Counted from the first letter of the stretch, positions 11,038-20,704 are shown. The stretch: 64,000 bases of DNA from Limnephilus marmoratus (GCA_917880885.1 OU862927.1:18989450-19053449), one strand, 5' to 3'. Made by a program: numbers and translations. Notes: generated from the letters alone by a model not told the origin.

Positions 11038-11940
11038 TTGTTAAGTTATCAATTTGACCGTGCTAGCCCCCAAGAGATACGGGCTATTCAAAAACCTAAA
11101 ATTTGAATGTTGGATAACTCCAAGAGTGTAAGAGTGTAAGCGATTTTAAAAATGTTATTTTCGAAATCGAGTATTAAAAAAATATGGTGAATTGAATGGT
11201 GAAATATGAACCACACTGTTTTCATCCTAATTATACGTATCCCCTTTCTTCTACCAATGGTGGTATTATTATACTGTAGCCGAGCAACCAAAAACCATAA
11301 AAATAAGGTAAGCATCAGATTTAATTTTTCTAGACGATGAATTAATAACTTCGGAAGGACAACATATTTAAATATTAGTAACACTTTCTTCAGAATTAAT
11401 TAAAATGAACGCGGCAACAGAAAGGTCGAATCTCCAAGCCTGCTAGAGTAAATTCGACCGTACGTTCGTACAATACGCCGTGCCGCGGCGTATATTTGTT
11501 TACACGTTTTCTTCACATACGTCGTTAAGATTCCTACATTATTTGTCTTCTTCTTCTTTTCTTTGATAGGGCAAATTCGACAGTAAGTCTGTCCAATACA
11601 CGGGTCTTTATTCGCAATTTGTATACACGGCTTCTTTACTTACGTCGTTAAGATTCTGAATATATTTTAGAGGATATTGTCGTCTTAAGTTAACAATTTG
11701 ACCGTGCTAGCCCCAAGAGGTACGGGCTCGTCAAAAACTTAAAATTTGAATGTTGGATAACTCCAAGAGTGTAAGCGATTTTAAAAATATTATTTTCGAA
11801 ATCGAGTATTAAAAAAATATGGTGAATTGAATGGTGAAATATGAACCACACTGTTTTCATCCTAATTATACGTATACCCTTTCTTCTACCAATGGTGGTA
11901 TTATTTGACTGTAGCCGAGCAACCAACAACCATAAAAATA
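11038..11940. repeat. direct duplication of about 260 bp, period about 650 bp
   Basis: 11043-11309 and 11692-11940 are close copies, both running from TTGACCGTGCTAGCCCC to GTAGCCGAGCAACCA with few differences. The intervening DNA also repeats the string ATACGTCGTTAAGATTC-like at about 11517 and 11640, so the whole unit looks tandemly duplicated. The short ORFs on the minus strand in both copies read the same peptide (RKGIRIIRMKTVWFIFHHSI) only because the DNA is duplicated. Confidence 0.8.
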
Positions 11941-13197
11941 TTATTCAAATCCGATTTTATACACTGGTATCACCGGGCACCGCTCTCCGGCCGAGTGCAT
12001 GATAATGCAAAATTATTCCGGTTTCAACGTTCGTTCCATCCGCCTGCTTTTCCTCTAAGCAAAATAATTATTAAATCTGTGCTATCTTATTGTAACACAA
12101 AGTTTCAATGTAAATACATTTGACTCGCGTTAATCAAGAGTTATTATTGAAAACCTGCACAACACACGTCTAGTTTCCAGACGTGGCAAGGCCTGTAAAC
12201 TGTCAAACCCTCTGGATAAAATTTCTAAACATAACCCATATTGCTAAAAGACCTTGTGTTTGGTTCTGAAACAGTCTTTTAGAAAACTAAATCCATTTTC
12301 TTCAAGTCCTTCAGTAATCATGCATTCCTTTCTCTTCCTCCTTTCCCCAAAAGTCTCTACCAGGAGAAGAAGATGAACCTACCTACATGAGGAAATAATG
12401 GAACAATATTATCGCCCAAGTTTACCCTACCTACTTGGGCAGTTGAATTTTGTTCGTGACATGGGTCACAGCTCTCTCGTGGATAATATTGCAAATATCG
12501 CAAGATTTCGTCTTTTTATCGTAAAAAACTGTCGTTCGTAGAAGCCTGGTGTTGTGTCAGTGCTGAAAGCCAGGATCGATCCTGCATCGCCGTAGTACGC
12601 CGTCAAAAGGTAAGAGATTTCCTCTCAATTCCTATTTCCTTACGATTGAATTTCAAAACACAATTATTTGGTATTTACTCAAAACAAAAAAAAAGGGATT
12701 TACAGTCATCTTTTCGGGTCTCGGTATCGGCCGTGACACCTTGATTCTGTGCAGCGGAATGCTCGTGTCCACAAAAGTCCATTTAAATCCAATTTAATTA
12801 AAATCATGTTTTTTACACGTGCCTCAGATGGATGCAACCTTTCAAGATAACAAGAAAACAAAAAGCTCTCAGAAACTGTTCTCGGAACAAACAAAATATA
12901 AATGGGAATCTAGCTGCTTCCCTCGAGTTAGAAAGAAACTTGTTTATCAATTCTTTCCGGGGTCTCCTGCTTCGTCTAACGTCATTTGGCACGTGTAAAA
13001 GCTCTCGGGGGCGTGAAATTAGTGCATTTTCAAGCAGCTATGGACCATGGGGTATCTACATCGGACACTTTGCGACAGCGATTGCCATGTACGAAGTTGA
13101 TTTATTTATATATTTACGGCATATGAACAAAAATATTATTTTACGAGCATTGTACACAATTTGTTGTCCCTTTTCCACTAGTGATAAAAAATATGCG
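11941..13197. other. intergenic DNA without recognisable gene
   Basis: Several short overlapping ORFs occur on both strands around 12706-13200, but none shows a domain. CAAAAG followed by GTAAGAG at about 12605 resembles a splice donor on the plus strand, without other support. I assign nothing here. Confidence 0.35.
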
Positions 13198-13282
13198 TAA
13201 ACAAGACACACGGTTGTGTGTCTTGTTTATTGTGCATCAGTGTACTCTTCCCCGCGTGTGGAAGAGTACACTGATGCACAAT
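13198..13282. repeat. two adjacent perfect hairpins
   Basis: The first hairpin pairs 13198-13211 (TAAACAAGACACAC) with 13216-13229 around a 4-base loop. The second pairs 13229-13251 with 13260-13282, a perfect 23-bp stem around the 8-base loop CCGCGTGT. They share the junction base. Neither is part of a repeat family seen elsewhere in the window. Confidence 0.85.
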
Positions 13283-13386
13283 TACATTCAATGCAGAGCT
13301 TTTTTATTGCTTTCAACTCTCGCTGCGTTATCTGTAAGTAAAACGTCACGCTTACCCCACCAAATCTCGATCGTTTTGACGGGCTT

Positions 13387-13578
13387 TAAGCGGCCTACAC
13401 ACGAAACTGCATGTAGTGACTGCGGCAGTGACTGCAGAGAGCGTGGAGTTGAGCGAACTAGCGCTGTCTCGTTCTAGCGGCCCTTTAACAAACGAGACAG
13501 CGCTAGTTCGCTCAAACCCACACTCTTTGCAGTCACTGCCGCAGTCACTACATGCAGTGTCGTGTGTAGGCCGCTTTA
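13387..13578. mobile_element. fold-back MITE, near-perfect palindrome
   Basis: Arms of about 85 bp pair almost completely around a short centre: the left arm begins AAGCGGCCTACACACG and the right arm ends CGTGTGTAGGCCGCTT. Arm sequence includes TGCAGTCACTGCCGCAGTCA and the palindromic AGCGCT. Flanks are TA-rich and a target duplication is not certain. There is no ORF of its own. Confidence 0.75.
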
Positions 13579-13619
13579 TATGAGTATATTTATATTTATT
13601 TTTTATTTAGATATTTTTT

Positions 13620-13900
13620 AACATTAGCTCCACACAGGAGGCCCTCATTAGGGCCTATATCATCTTCGGGGATGTTGTGTGGAGGGTCTTTTTAAGGAAT
13701 AGAACGAGAGGAAGATCTGGGAAGGAAAAAAGTATGAGGTGTGGGTGGGAATCTGGGGTTCAGTGGGTCCAGGAAATCCGCCACCAAAACCTAGTCACAC
13801 CTCATTCGAAGAACCCGGGCACCCCTGCTAAGTCACCAAACTTAGCGAACCACTTTTAAAGCACCTGTTGACAAGCCAATTCAATTGGCTTAGCAGGACT
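13620..13900 (-). mobile_element. LT repeat (LINE-tail-sharing), minus orientation
   Basis: The right-hand tail (CTCCACACAGGAGGCC on the plus strand) is the inverted 3' tail of the CR1/jockey LINE seen at 6712 and 51640. The body beyond it (CTGGGAAGGAAAA, GGAATCTGGGGTTCAGTG, CCGGGCACCCCTGCTAA) is not LINE coding sequence but is shared with copies at 32738, 42312 and 54075. It looks like a non-autonomous element using the LINE tail. Confidence 0.7.
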
Positions 13901-13979
13901 TATTTGTTGATTATATGTATTATCTATTCTTTCAATAAAAAAATAAAATAAAAAAAATGTAAAATTAAAGCATTGTTAC

Positions 13980-14045
13980 TGCAGTGATTGCAATGAGTTG
14001 GCGCAGAGTAAAACCTTCCGTTTCTAAGAAGGCTGGGTGGGGTAT
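13980..14045 (-). pseudogene. degenerate duplicate of the 3' end of the CaMKK exon
   Basis: On the minus strand this segment aligns with the end of the genuine exon at 14131-14195: PAFLETEGFTLRQLIAITA here against [19 protein letters not shown] there. Both have 19 residues and both run straight into a GT donor-like site (GTAACA here, GTAATA there). Alignment continues into the intron as TTTAATTTTA. The APE motif, required for kinase folding, is replaced by ETE, and no acceptor site is obvious. It is best read as a tandem partial duplication that has decayed. Confidence 0.65.
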
Positions 14046-14118
14046 CAGGATTATCTCACAAAAACCTAGATACCACGGTAATAATGGAGACTGGACTGTT
14101 GTGTTGAAAGTAAAATTA

Positions 14119-14337
<219 letters not shown>

Positions 14338-14433
14338 TTATATCAGTACCCGAAAGGTTAATGGTCATATGTCGGACCAATCATAGCGAACCGATGCCCC
14401 TCCGCCCTGCCTCCGGTGACCCGATGCTCACTT

Positions 14434-14616
14434 TTATCCCTTGTGTCTTTCCCCCCTTAATCCCAACACTTTCTTCGAGGGCCTCCCGGGAAGCCGGCTA
14501 AGGGGCGCGGACGCCGAGTCTCGCTTGCGACTGGACTGACGGCTCCGCTTTTCCTCAGCGGGACTGCCAGATGACTGTAGCTCAGCTGCTTTGGTTAAGT
14601 CAAACAATCTCATCAT
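14434..14616 (-). other. GC-rich basic ORF inside the CaMKK intron
   Basis: An open frame of 60 codons starts MMRLFDLTKAAELQSSG and is rich in Ser, Arg and Lys (KRSRQSSRKRDSASAP), ending in a stop at 14434. It lies about 120 bp upstream of the catalytic-loop exon and is much more GC-rich than the intron around it. It could be an alternative terminal exon or a captured fragment. A CTGGCAG string inside it could act as a splice acceptor. I recognise no domain. Confidence 0.25.
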
Positions 14617-15120
14617 AATATGTAATTTTTTTATGGTGTTAACTTTTCTTCCTACATATTAATAAACTTTTATTTCAGCTACATCAAGTGGTGGAGATGA
14701 GACGTGATACTGTGAAATAAATAACTAACAGCATGTACGCACTCGCATACTGCCTGCTAACAATGTATGACCATTAATTTTAAATAAAAATTAGAGTCCT
14801 GACGTGTACGGTGAAGGAGGAAACCATCTGTTTCCTTAGAACGCCATGGGAAAGTGGTGGGCGACCTCCAATGATCCTATATCCATGTTACCTATTTTAC
14901 AGGAGGCCACAATACACTTGTTCTCGATTGCCCTTATCACTACTATTAAGACATAAGAACCAATGTGACGTGTGTCGTCCATACGACATAAATGCATGTA
15001 TCCGATATTGTCACAATGTCCCGAGACGCGAGCATATCTCGCCTTACCCCCATCGGCATCGAATTCTAAACATGTAGAACGGAAGGAAGCTAAATCAAAT
15101 GTGTTAAATATACATAATCG
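14617..15120. other. CaMKK intron, no element recognised
   Basis: Lies between the two kinase exons. Short ORFs show no domain. GAGGAAACC and GGTTTCCTC-like strings near 14816-14840 form only a weak local inverted repeat. Confidence 0.4.
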
Positions 15121-15535
15121 ACGGCCAGCGTAGTCCAGTGGTAAGGCACTTGACTAGCACTCCGAAGGTCGCGGGATCGAATCCCGGCGTGCCAAATAAA
15201 TTTTAATTGTTTAATTAGTGTTATTTCATAATTTATTCATTTAAAAATAATATATAGTATATTTGCGGCACGTTCCAGAGTGGAAGATACTCTCAGTATC
15301 GCCCTGGTGTAAGACCACCATTCAGAATTGAAACGTTGCTTGAAATGGCGTTAGCCGTGTTTGGTGACCAGATCTGAATAGCCAGGTACTTCCCCACCTC
15401 CCTCTTCCCCATCTCCTTCCCTTCCCCATTACCTTCAGCCTCACAACATACCCCAATTGGGGATGCCATAGTCCCACTGACTCCAGAAGGGAGCATTGGG
15501 ACTCTTGTGGGGTATTCATGTAAAAAAAAAAATAC
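15121..15535 (+). mobile_element. SINE-A, full-length copy
   Basis: The head at 15122-15196 is tRNA-like, with an A box TAGTCCAGTGGTAAGG and a B box GGGATCGAATCCCG, the internal RNA polymerase III promoter. The body carries GGCACGTTCCAGAGTGGAAG, CGCCCTGGTGTAAGACCACC, GTGTTTGGTGACCAGATCTG and CCCCAATTGGGGATGCCATA, and it ends in GGTATTCATGT plus an A run at about 15521-15533. The same structure recurs at 20705 and 54915, which fixes the ends. SINEs are mobilised by partner LINEs and code for nothing. Confidence 0.9.
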
Positions 15536-15763
15536 AATTTGATGAATTCGAAGGTTCCTAACTATCTGTTTGACAGATTGCAGTGGTTCCGTGACTCTCA
15601 TTCACACAGTACATGCTAAAGAAAGCATTCTCTCCAGCAGTATTTGAGGGCAGTTTCAGTTATTCACCATCAAAACTTTGGAATTAAATACGACTTTCTA
15701 TTCGAATATCAACATCGTTGCAATGGTTATTTCCTTTTGGGGTACTATGCCGTGTTGCGCTTC

Positions 15764-15818
15764 CTCCTCCTTTAGCCAACGTTTCGGACAGCGTTACAGT
15801 GTTCATCATCAGGGCAGA
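15764..15818 (-). ncRNA. hammerhead-ribozyme-like motif of a Penelope terminal repeat
   Basis: On the minus strand: CTGATGA (15812-15806), an imperfect hairpin (GAACA ... TGTCC), GAAAC (15785-15781), then GTTGGC. The ACGT within GAAACGTT is self-complementary, and T follows as the cleavage-site base (a GUU triplet). GCC before the core can pair with GGC after it as helix I. The flanking repeat (TATGCCGTGTTGCGCTTCCT on the plus strand) also occurs at 8136, next to a GIY-YIG fragment. CUGAUGA and GAAA are both intact. Confidence 0.6.
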
Positions 15819-15949
15819 TGTGCAATGCAATGCTTCATCGTTGCAATGCTTCAAGAAGTTCTGCTTAACGATATTTTGGACATAGGACCATTGACCTATT
15901 GGGTATAGATTTTAGGCTTCCAAGCGCCCCGGAGACAGTCAATATACAT

Positions 15950-16560
15950 TCCAATTTTTTATAAGAAAAACTCTCTTTTATAACTTTTGAAGGTTATTCC
16001 CATCAATGTAATATATCATTGAAGAAGAAGATAACAATAATTATCTAAACAAAAATATGAAGAAGAACAAGACACAGAAAACAGAAAAAAGACAATGGTC
16101 GCAACAGGGACTTGAACCCAGACATCCCGTCTAACCTACCTTCTGTCAAGCCGTCATAATAGTCAATCTCATATTTAAAATTTTAGAATTAACAACATTA
16201 TCTTCAACTAATTATTTTTCCATATTTTGGCCAACTACCCTTTTTTTGGAAACAATCATTCTAAGAATTGGTTTGTATCCTGGATAGCGTCTCGGATAAA
16301 AGTATCCAAATTTATTCATATGGAACTATTGACTTTTTATAAAAGTCGAAATGAATATTCAATTTTTTATAAGAAAAACTCTCTTTTATAACTTTTGAAG
16401 GTTGTGCCCATCAACGTAATATATCATCGAAGAAGAAGATAACAATAATAATCTAAACGAAAATATGAAAGAGAACAAGACACAGAAAACAGGAAAAAGA
16501 CAATGGACAAAAGCAACTGGGACTCGAACCCAGACCTCTCGACTAAGGGTAGTTGCCCAT
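15950..16560 (-). repeat. two SINE-B copies, minus orientation
   Basis: Segments at about 15950-16135 and 16357-16550 share ATTTTTTATAAGAAAAACTC, TAACTTTTGAAGGTT, GAAGAAGAAGATAACAATAA and GAACAAGACACAGAAAACAG. Each ends in an inverted tRNA-like B box (GGGACTTGAACCCAGAC, GGGACTCGAACCCAGAC). SINE-B is a different tRNA-derived family from SINE-A. Confidence 0.75.
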
Positions 16561-16629
16561 AATATGGAAAAATAATTAGTTTTTAAGATAATATTGTTAA
16601 TTCTTAAATTTGAATTATGAGATTGACGG

Positions 16630-16858
16630 TCTTTATTTTACATGAATACCGCACAAGAGTCCCAACTGCTCCCGTCTGGAGCCAGTGGGACCATGGCATC
16701 CCCAATTGGGGTATGTTGTGAGGCTGAAGGTAATGGGGAAGGGAAGGAGGGAGGTGGGGAAGTACCTGGCTATTCAGATCTGGTCACCAAACACGGCTAA
16801 CGCCATTTCAAGCAACGTTTCAATTCTGAATGGTGGCAGGGCGACACTGAGAGAAGGT
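16630..16858 (-). mobile_element. SINE-A, 5'-truncated, minus orientation
   Basis: Inverted SINE-A: the tail end (ATGAATACCGCACAAGAGTC) comes first, then CCCCAATTGGGGTATGTTGT, ATCTGGTCACCAAACACGGC and AACGTTTCAATTCTGAATGG. The tRNA head is missing. Its inner end abuts a plus-strand SINE-B. Confidence 0.85.
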
Positions 16859-17010
16859 AGCGATAGCGAATTTGGTTAACGCGCACGTCCCGGTTAGACG
16901 AGAGGTCTGGGTTCGTGTCCCAGTTGCGACCATTGTCTTTTGTCTGTTTTCTGTGTCTAGTTCTCTTTCATATTTTCGTTTAGATTATTATTGTTATTTT
17001 CTTCTCCAAA
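16859..17010 (+). mobile_element. SINE-B, plus orientation
   Basis: The tRNA-like head includes GAGAGGTCTGGGTTCGTGTCCC. It is followed by GCGACCATTGTCTTTTGTCT and the tail TCATATTTTCGTTTAGATTA. It is the clearest plus-strand copy of this family in the window. Confidence 0.75.
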
Positions 17011-17589
17011 AATATATATTTCAATCGTGAATAAAAAAATCAAGCAGAAAATCTATTCGTTTCATAACTAAAACCTCAAAAGTTCTTGCAGTGTGAGCTC
17101 TGCTGTAAAGAAACTTCTTAACCGTTAAAAATAAGTCTACTTCTTGTGCTTCTAAGAAATGGCTTCGATGGATATTAATGGTTTTCCCGGTAAAAGCTCA
17201 TTCCGAACATAAACGCTTTGATAATGATTTATGACTTATTGAAACGAATATCATCATTACAATCCCATCTCGTTCTCACTTCCATTCCCTTATTGTATTT
17301 CCTCGCAATATTCCGCAACGATGGGGAAGCAATCAAGTACAATCGAGTACAAAACCAATACAGGTCGGCGTGATTTTTTGTGCTAAATATGCAGAAAAAA
17401 TGATCTGGCTGAATCTGGCTACGCGTAGATATTTTTAATGTAGATATTTTTTGTTAAAAAAACATGTCCGAAACAATTATTTTATTTTTATTTTTATATG
17501 TTATAAGAATGTTGAATGCCCGGGCATAGTGGAATGAAGGCATTTTTAAGAAAGTAGGCGTGGAAATATCTTGGATAATGGGTATTTAT

Positions 17590-18275
17590 TTATTTATTTA
17601 AGGCCCAGAGGGCTTTTACATGTTTGGTTGTACAATTAATTCATGACAGATGATTTTTAAACAGATAAAGAAATAATAAAAAATAAAATTAGATAAAAAA
17701 TGCTCTCAAGTCAAAATACAAAGATACAGCAATTTGATAGGTTTACAAAAATAGAGATATGTTTAGGATTGGTTTGGAATACATTTTTTACGATATCCAC
17801 AAAATTCGCCAAGTTTGTGTTAAATTTGTCAACATCACCTAAGTTCTGATTTCCCATAGTGTGAAATCGTTTATCGGAGAGTGAGCAATGTGGTTCCGCT
17901 TATTAATGCTGCAGTAGGATAGTGTATTTTGTCGTGTAGTTACTGTCGGTATTCGTAAGTTTGTGAGTTGCAGGAGTTCGCAACAGTCGAACTTAGAGTT
18001 AAGTATTTTAAATGAAAATGTTAAATCTGTCTTCCAGTATGTGTATTTTTAGAATATTTAATAATAAATTATATTTTAAGTCTTCTAGTGGGATATTTAA
18101 TTTAAAATTTATAAAACGCCGATTTTTTTTTGTATTCGCTCAATGTTATTAATGTGAATTTGAGACCAAACTACCGAGTTATATTCCATTAAGCTTCTAA
18201 CTAGGGATACATGTAATAATTTAATGGCTTGTATGTAATTAAAGTTTTTAGTTGTTCTTAATACAAAGCCATGGT
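17590..18275 (-). pseudogene. jockey-like LINE ORF2 C-terminal fragment
   Basis: Minus-strand translation from 18275 gives GFVLRTTKNFNYIQAIKLLH, VSLVRSLMEYNSVVW and NNIERIQKK before a frame break, then LEDLKYNLLLNILKIHILED in another frame. The VRS-LEY-SVVW and IERIQKK strings match the region after the RT core in jockey-group elements, as in the better preserved copy at 38430-39015. Frameshifts and stops show it is dead. Confidence 0.75.
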
Positions 18276-18532
18276 ATGGTTGGAATGAATCTGGCTATAC
18301 AAATCTGTCGGAAAATTCCGGGATCTCTTTTTATTTGTTTATTTCTAGGCTTGTTCATACCGTTTACAAGTATATGGATGGTAAGTCCAAGTAATACAAA
18401 AAATGTGCCTAACATAAAACATGGTAGGTAGTATAGCGCAATGTATTTAGCAACTGTTGGTAAATGGTTAATAATAATTAACTAAATCTTTACGTGTAGC
18501 AAACACTTTGTGGGAATACATAATTATAATAA

Positions 18533-18740
18533 ACACAATTAAATAACTTTGTTTCATTTCCACTTTATTATTTCATAATCCAACCGGTTTCGGTTCATCC
18601 TCAACCTTCAATATTTTTTACCTTGTATTATGTTCAATATATTTTTATTCACCCCTGAGGAAGTTTCAGGATGAACTGAAACCGGTTGGATTAAAAAATA
18701 ATAAAGTGGAATTGAAATAAAGTTATTTAATTGTATATTT
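18533..18740. repeat. inverted repeat with hammerhead-like motifs in both arms
   Basis: The left arm (ACAATTAAATAACTTTGTTTC through CCAACCGGTTTC) pairs with the right arm (GAAACCGGTTGG through AAGTTATTTAATTGT), roughly 60-70 bp each. Each arm includes the GAAACCGGTTGGATT segment. The right arm keeps a complete hammerhead-like core (18650-18700), while the left has lost its helix II loop. This fits two inverted Penelope-type terminal repeats. Confidence 0.7.
18650..18700 (+). ncRNA. hammerhead-ribozyme-like motif
   Basis: CTGAGGA (18655-18661), AGTT/AACT helix II with an 8-base loop, GAAAC (18678-18682), then the palindrome ACCGGT (18681-18686) and T. This satisfies the CUGANGA...GAAA core with a GUU cleavage triplet. 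Helix I is short (CC/GG). A self-complementary helix III with no loop would favour activity as a dimer. Confidence 0.6.
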
Positions 18741-18819
18741 TTTAATGTAGCTATAACTTTGTGGTTATCCATTATAGAAAAATGAAACAATTCAACTTTG
18801 TATAAACCACTTATATAAT

Positions 18820-18870
18820 GCGTAAATCCGACCGGTTTCGGAACAAACGTTCCTTCTTCAGGGAAAGCTT
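18820..18870 (-). ncRNA. hammerhead-ribozyme-like motif, best preserved
   Basis: On the minus strand: CTGAAGA (18861-18855), a perfect 5-bp helix II (GGAAC loop GTTCC, 18853-18840), GAAAC (18839-18835), the palindrome ACCGGT (18836-18831) and C (18830), giving a canonical GUC triplet. TCC before the core pairs with GGA after it as helix I. All invariant core positions are present. The loop-less palindromic helix III is the feature reported for dimeric hammerheads in Penelope-like elements. Confidence 0.68.
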
Positions 18871-18906
18871 ATACTCATTTGACAGTTTCGAACAATGTTT
18901 TATTAT

Positions 18907-18938
18907 GGTAGGGGTGGAGCCGTTGCTCCACCCCTACC
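18907..18938. repeat. perfect 14-bp hairpin
   Basis: GGTAGGGGTGGAGC pairs with GCTCCACCCCTACC around the 4-base loop CGTT. It sits between the hammerhead-like motif and a tandem array and is not followed by a T run typical of a polymerase III terminator. Confidence 0.85.
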
Positions 18939-18949
18939 AAAACCTAAAA

Positions 18950-19460
18950 TTGGGGAGTAAGCTGGTGAATGCATGACGAGAGCGTTACGAAAAGTTTGAT
19001 CGGGAGAGGCAAACGGTCGGGCCTTTACGCACGCTTGACTTGGGGAGTACCTACCTAAGCTAGTGAATGCGTGACGAGAGCGTTACGAAAAGTGTGACCG
19101 GGCGAGGCGAACGGTCGGGCCAGGCGAACGGAAGTTGAGATGGAGATATAAGTTAGTGAAGTTTTACTTCAGTCGTGTGGTCTAAAGCACACTTGTTTTT
19201 TTTAAGTAAAACTTCTTTACACACGCTTGACTTGGGGAGTAAGCTGGTGAATGCGTGACGAGAGCGTCACGAAAAGTGTGATCGAGCGATGCGAACGGTC
19301 GCGCCACTACGCTCGGTTGACTTGAGAGTAAGTTGGTGAATGCGTGACGAGAGCGTTACGAAAAGTGTGATCGGGCGAGGCGAACGGTCGGGCGAGGCGA
19401 ACGGAAGATGAGATGGAGATATAATAAGTGAAATTTTACTTCAGTCGTGTGGACTAGTTT
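18950..19460. repeat. composite tandem array, units of about 90 bp
   Basis: Four imperfect units carry GGTGAATGCGTGACGAGAGC and AAAAGTGTGATCGGGCGAGG, starting near 18950, 19040, 19230 and 19322. Units two and four are extended by GAGATGGAGATATAA and TTTTACTTCAGTCGTGTGG. The array is GC-rich for this region and has no coding frame common to the units. Confidence 0.8.
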
Positions 19461-19799
19461 TTTTCAAGCTACATTTGAATTTTCTAATGTTCTTTCGCCA
19501 GGGCGACACCGACATAGTATTCCAGTCTTTCATTCTTCGTGTGAAAAACCCAAAATATTTAGGACTGGAGGAAGTGACGAAGGAAAGTGTCGTAACGAAT
19601 AGATAGGAACAATGAACAATAACGGTATATTTATCAGGCGGTAGGAATTATTCTGGACCTCGACCTTGAGGCTGCAAAGTATTTATTAAAGCTTCACTCT
19701 CTGCATTATCGACAGCTATGCGCCATCTATGGGTAACTCCAAGAACTAATGTCTACGATAGCTGTGTGCCATCTATGAGTAAGCTCTTAAACTACTGTC

Positions 19800-19925
19800 T
19801 AGGATATCAGGGAAGGTTGGAAAGAACCTAACCATTCATATCTACTCACTAAATATGGCTAGAGACATATCATGTTTTAAAATTTGAATAATGGTCTCTT
19901 ATCTGGACGATACTGAGAGTTTCTC
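19800..19925 (-). repeat. highly diverged SINE-A remnant
   Basis: The order GGGAAGGTTGGAAAGAACCT, ATATCTACTCACTAAATATGG, TGAATAATGGTCTC, CGATACTGAGAGT follows the inverted SINE-A body with many substitutions, indicating an old copy. Confidence 0.55.
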
Positions 19926-20704
19926 TCGCTAGTGAAAATAATAAAATATATACTTCTTAATTCCGTGGAAAAACTAATGAACTAAAAACTGTAAACTGTG
20001 AAACCCGAAACTTTTAGTTCCGAGTCAAAGAGTTTAGTTTCTTGAGTACTTGGTTACAATTATATATTTTAAAGAGAATCTTCATCCGTATTTGTTTAAG
20101 GATACCGCAGAGCAGGCGCCACGGAAAGGACGCCGGGAAAGATTAAAACGAATTTATGAAAAAGATTTTCATAGTTTTTCCGGGGACTTTGTACGTAATA
20201 TTATATGTTATGCAGCAGTCATTTCCGTGTAGGTTCTTAACAGAAAGTGTATTTATTTATTTAGCTTCTCTGGCCTCGACAAAATAATCTCATGTAATAA
20301 AATATTCCCGCTTGACATTGAATTTCACATAAATTTGTTATTTTTAAACGTACTTCAAAATAACGTACTGTTCTCGAAAGCAGATAAAATGTTCTTCCAG
20401 ATTTTAATACATGCAAATGGACATATCGATCATCCCGTTGATTAGTCAGACATCTCCAAATACTAAGTTTTGAGATAAATATGAAAATAACAATCAAATG
20501 CTTGTCACACATCAAATAATATTTACACGTGTTTGTGTTTAACATTAAATATTATGCTGTAAAATAACACGGGGAAGTATAATGGTCCGGTACATTAGTC
20601 CGACATTTTGAAATTTCTCAGTAGTAATTCATAAAACATATTTTTTTTTGTATACTTCACTACAACTTTTACTGCATTATAATTGATTTGGTGGTGTATA
20701 TCGG
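19926..20704. other. CaMKK intron, no element recognised
   Basis: Two unremarkable short ORFs (20050-20232 plus, 20261-20545 minus) lack recognisable domains. Nothing else stands out. Confidence 0.4.

Noticed and set aside
12832..13477. Overlapping plus-strand ORFs of 122 and 98 codons
   Set aside because: They cross the double hairpin and the palindrome, have no domain, and are likely chance.
15122..15196. tRNA genes (also 20705, 36990, 40042, 40838, 41240, 54915, 61663)
   Set aside because: A and B boxes are present but acceptor stems and anticodon arms do not close, and each is followed by a shared repeat body; they are SINE heads.
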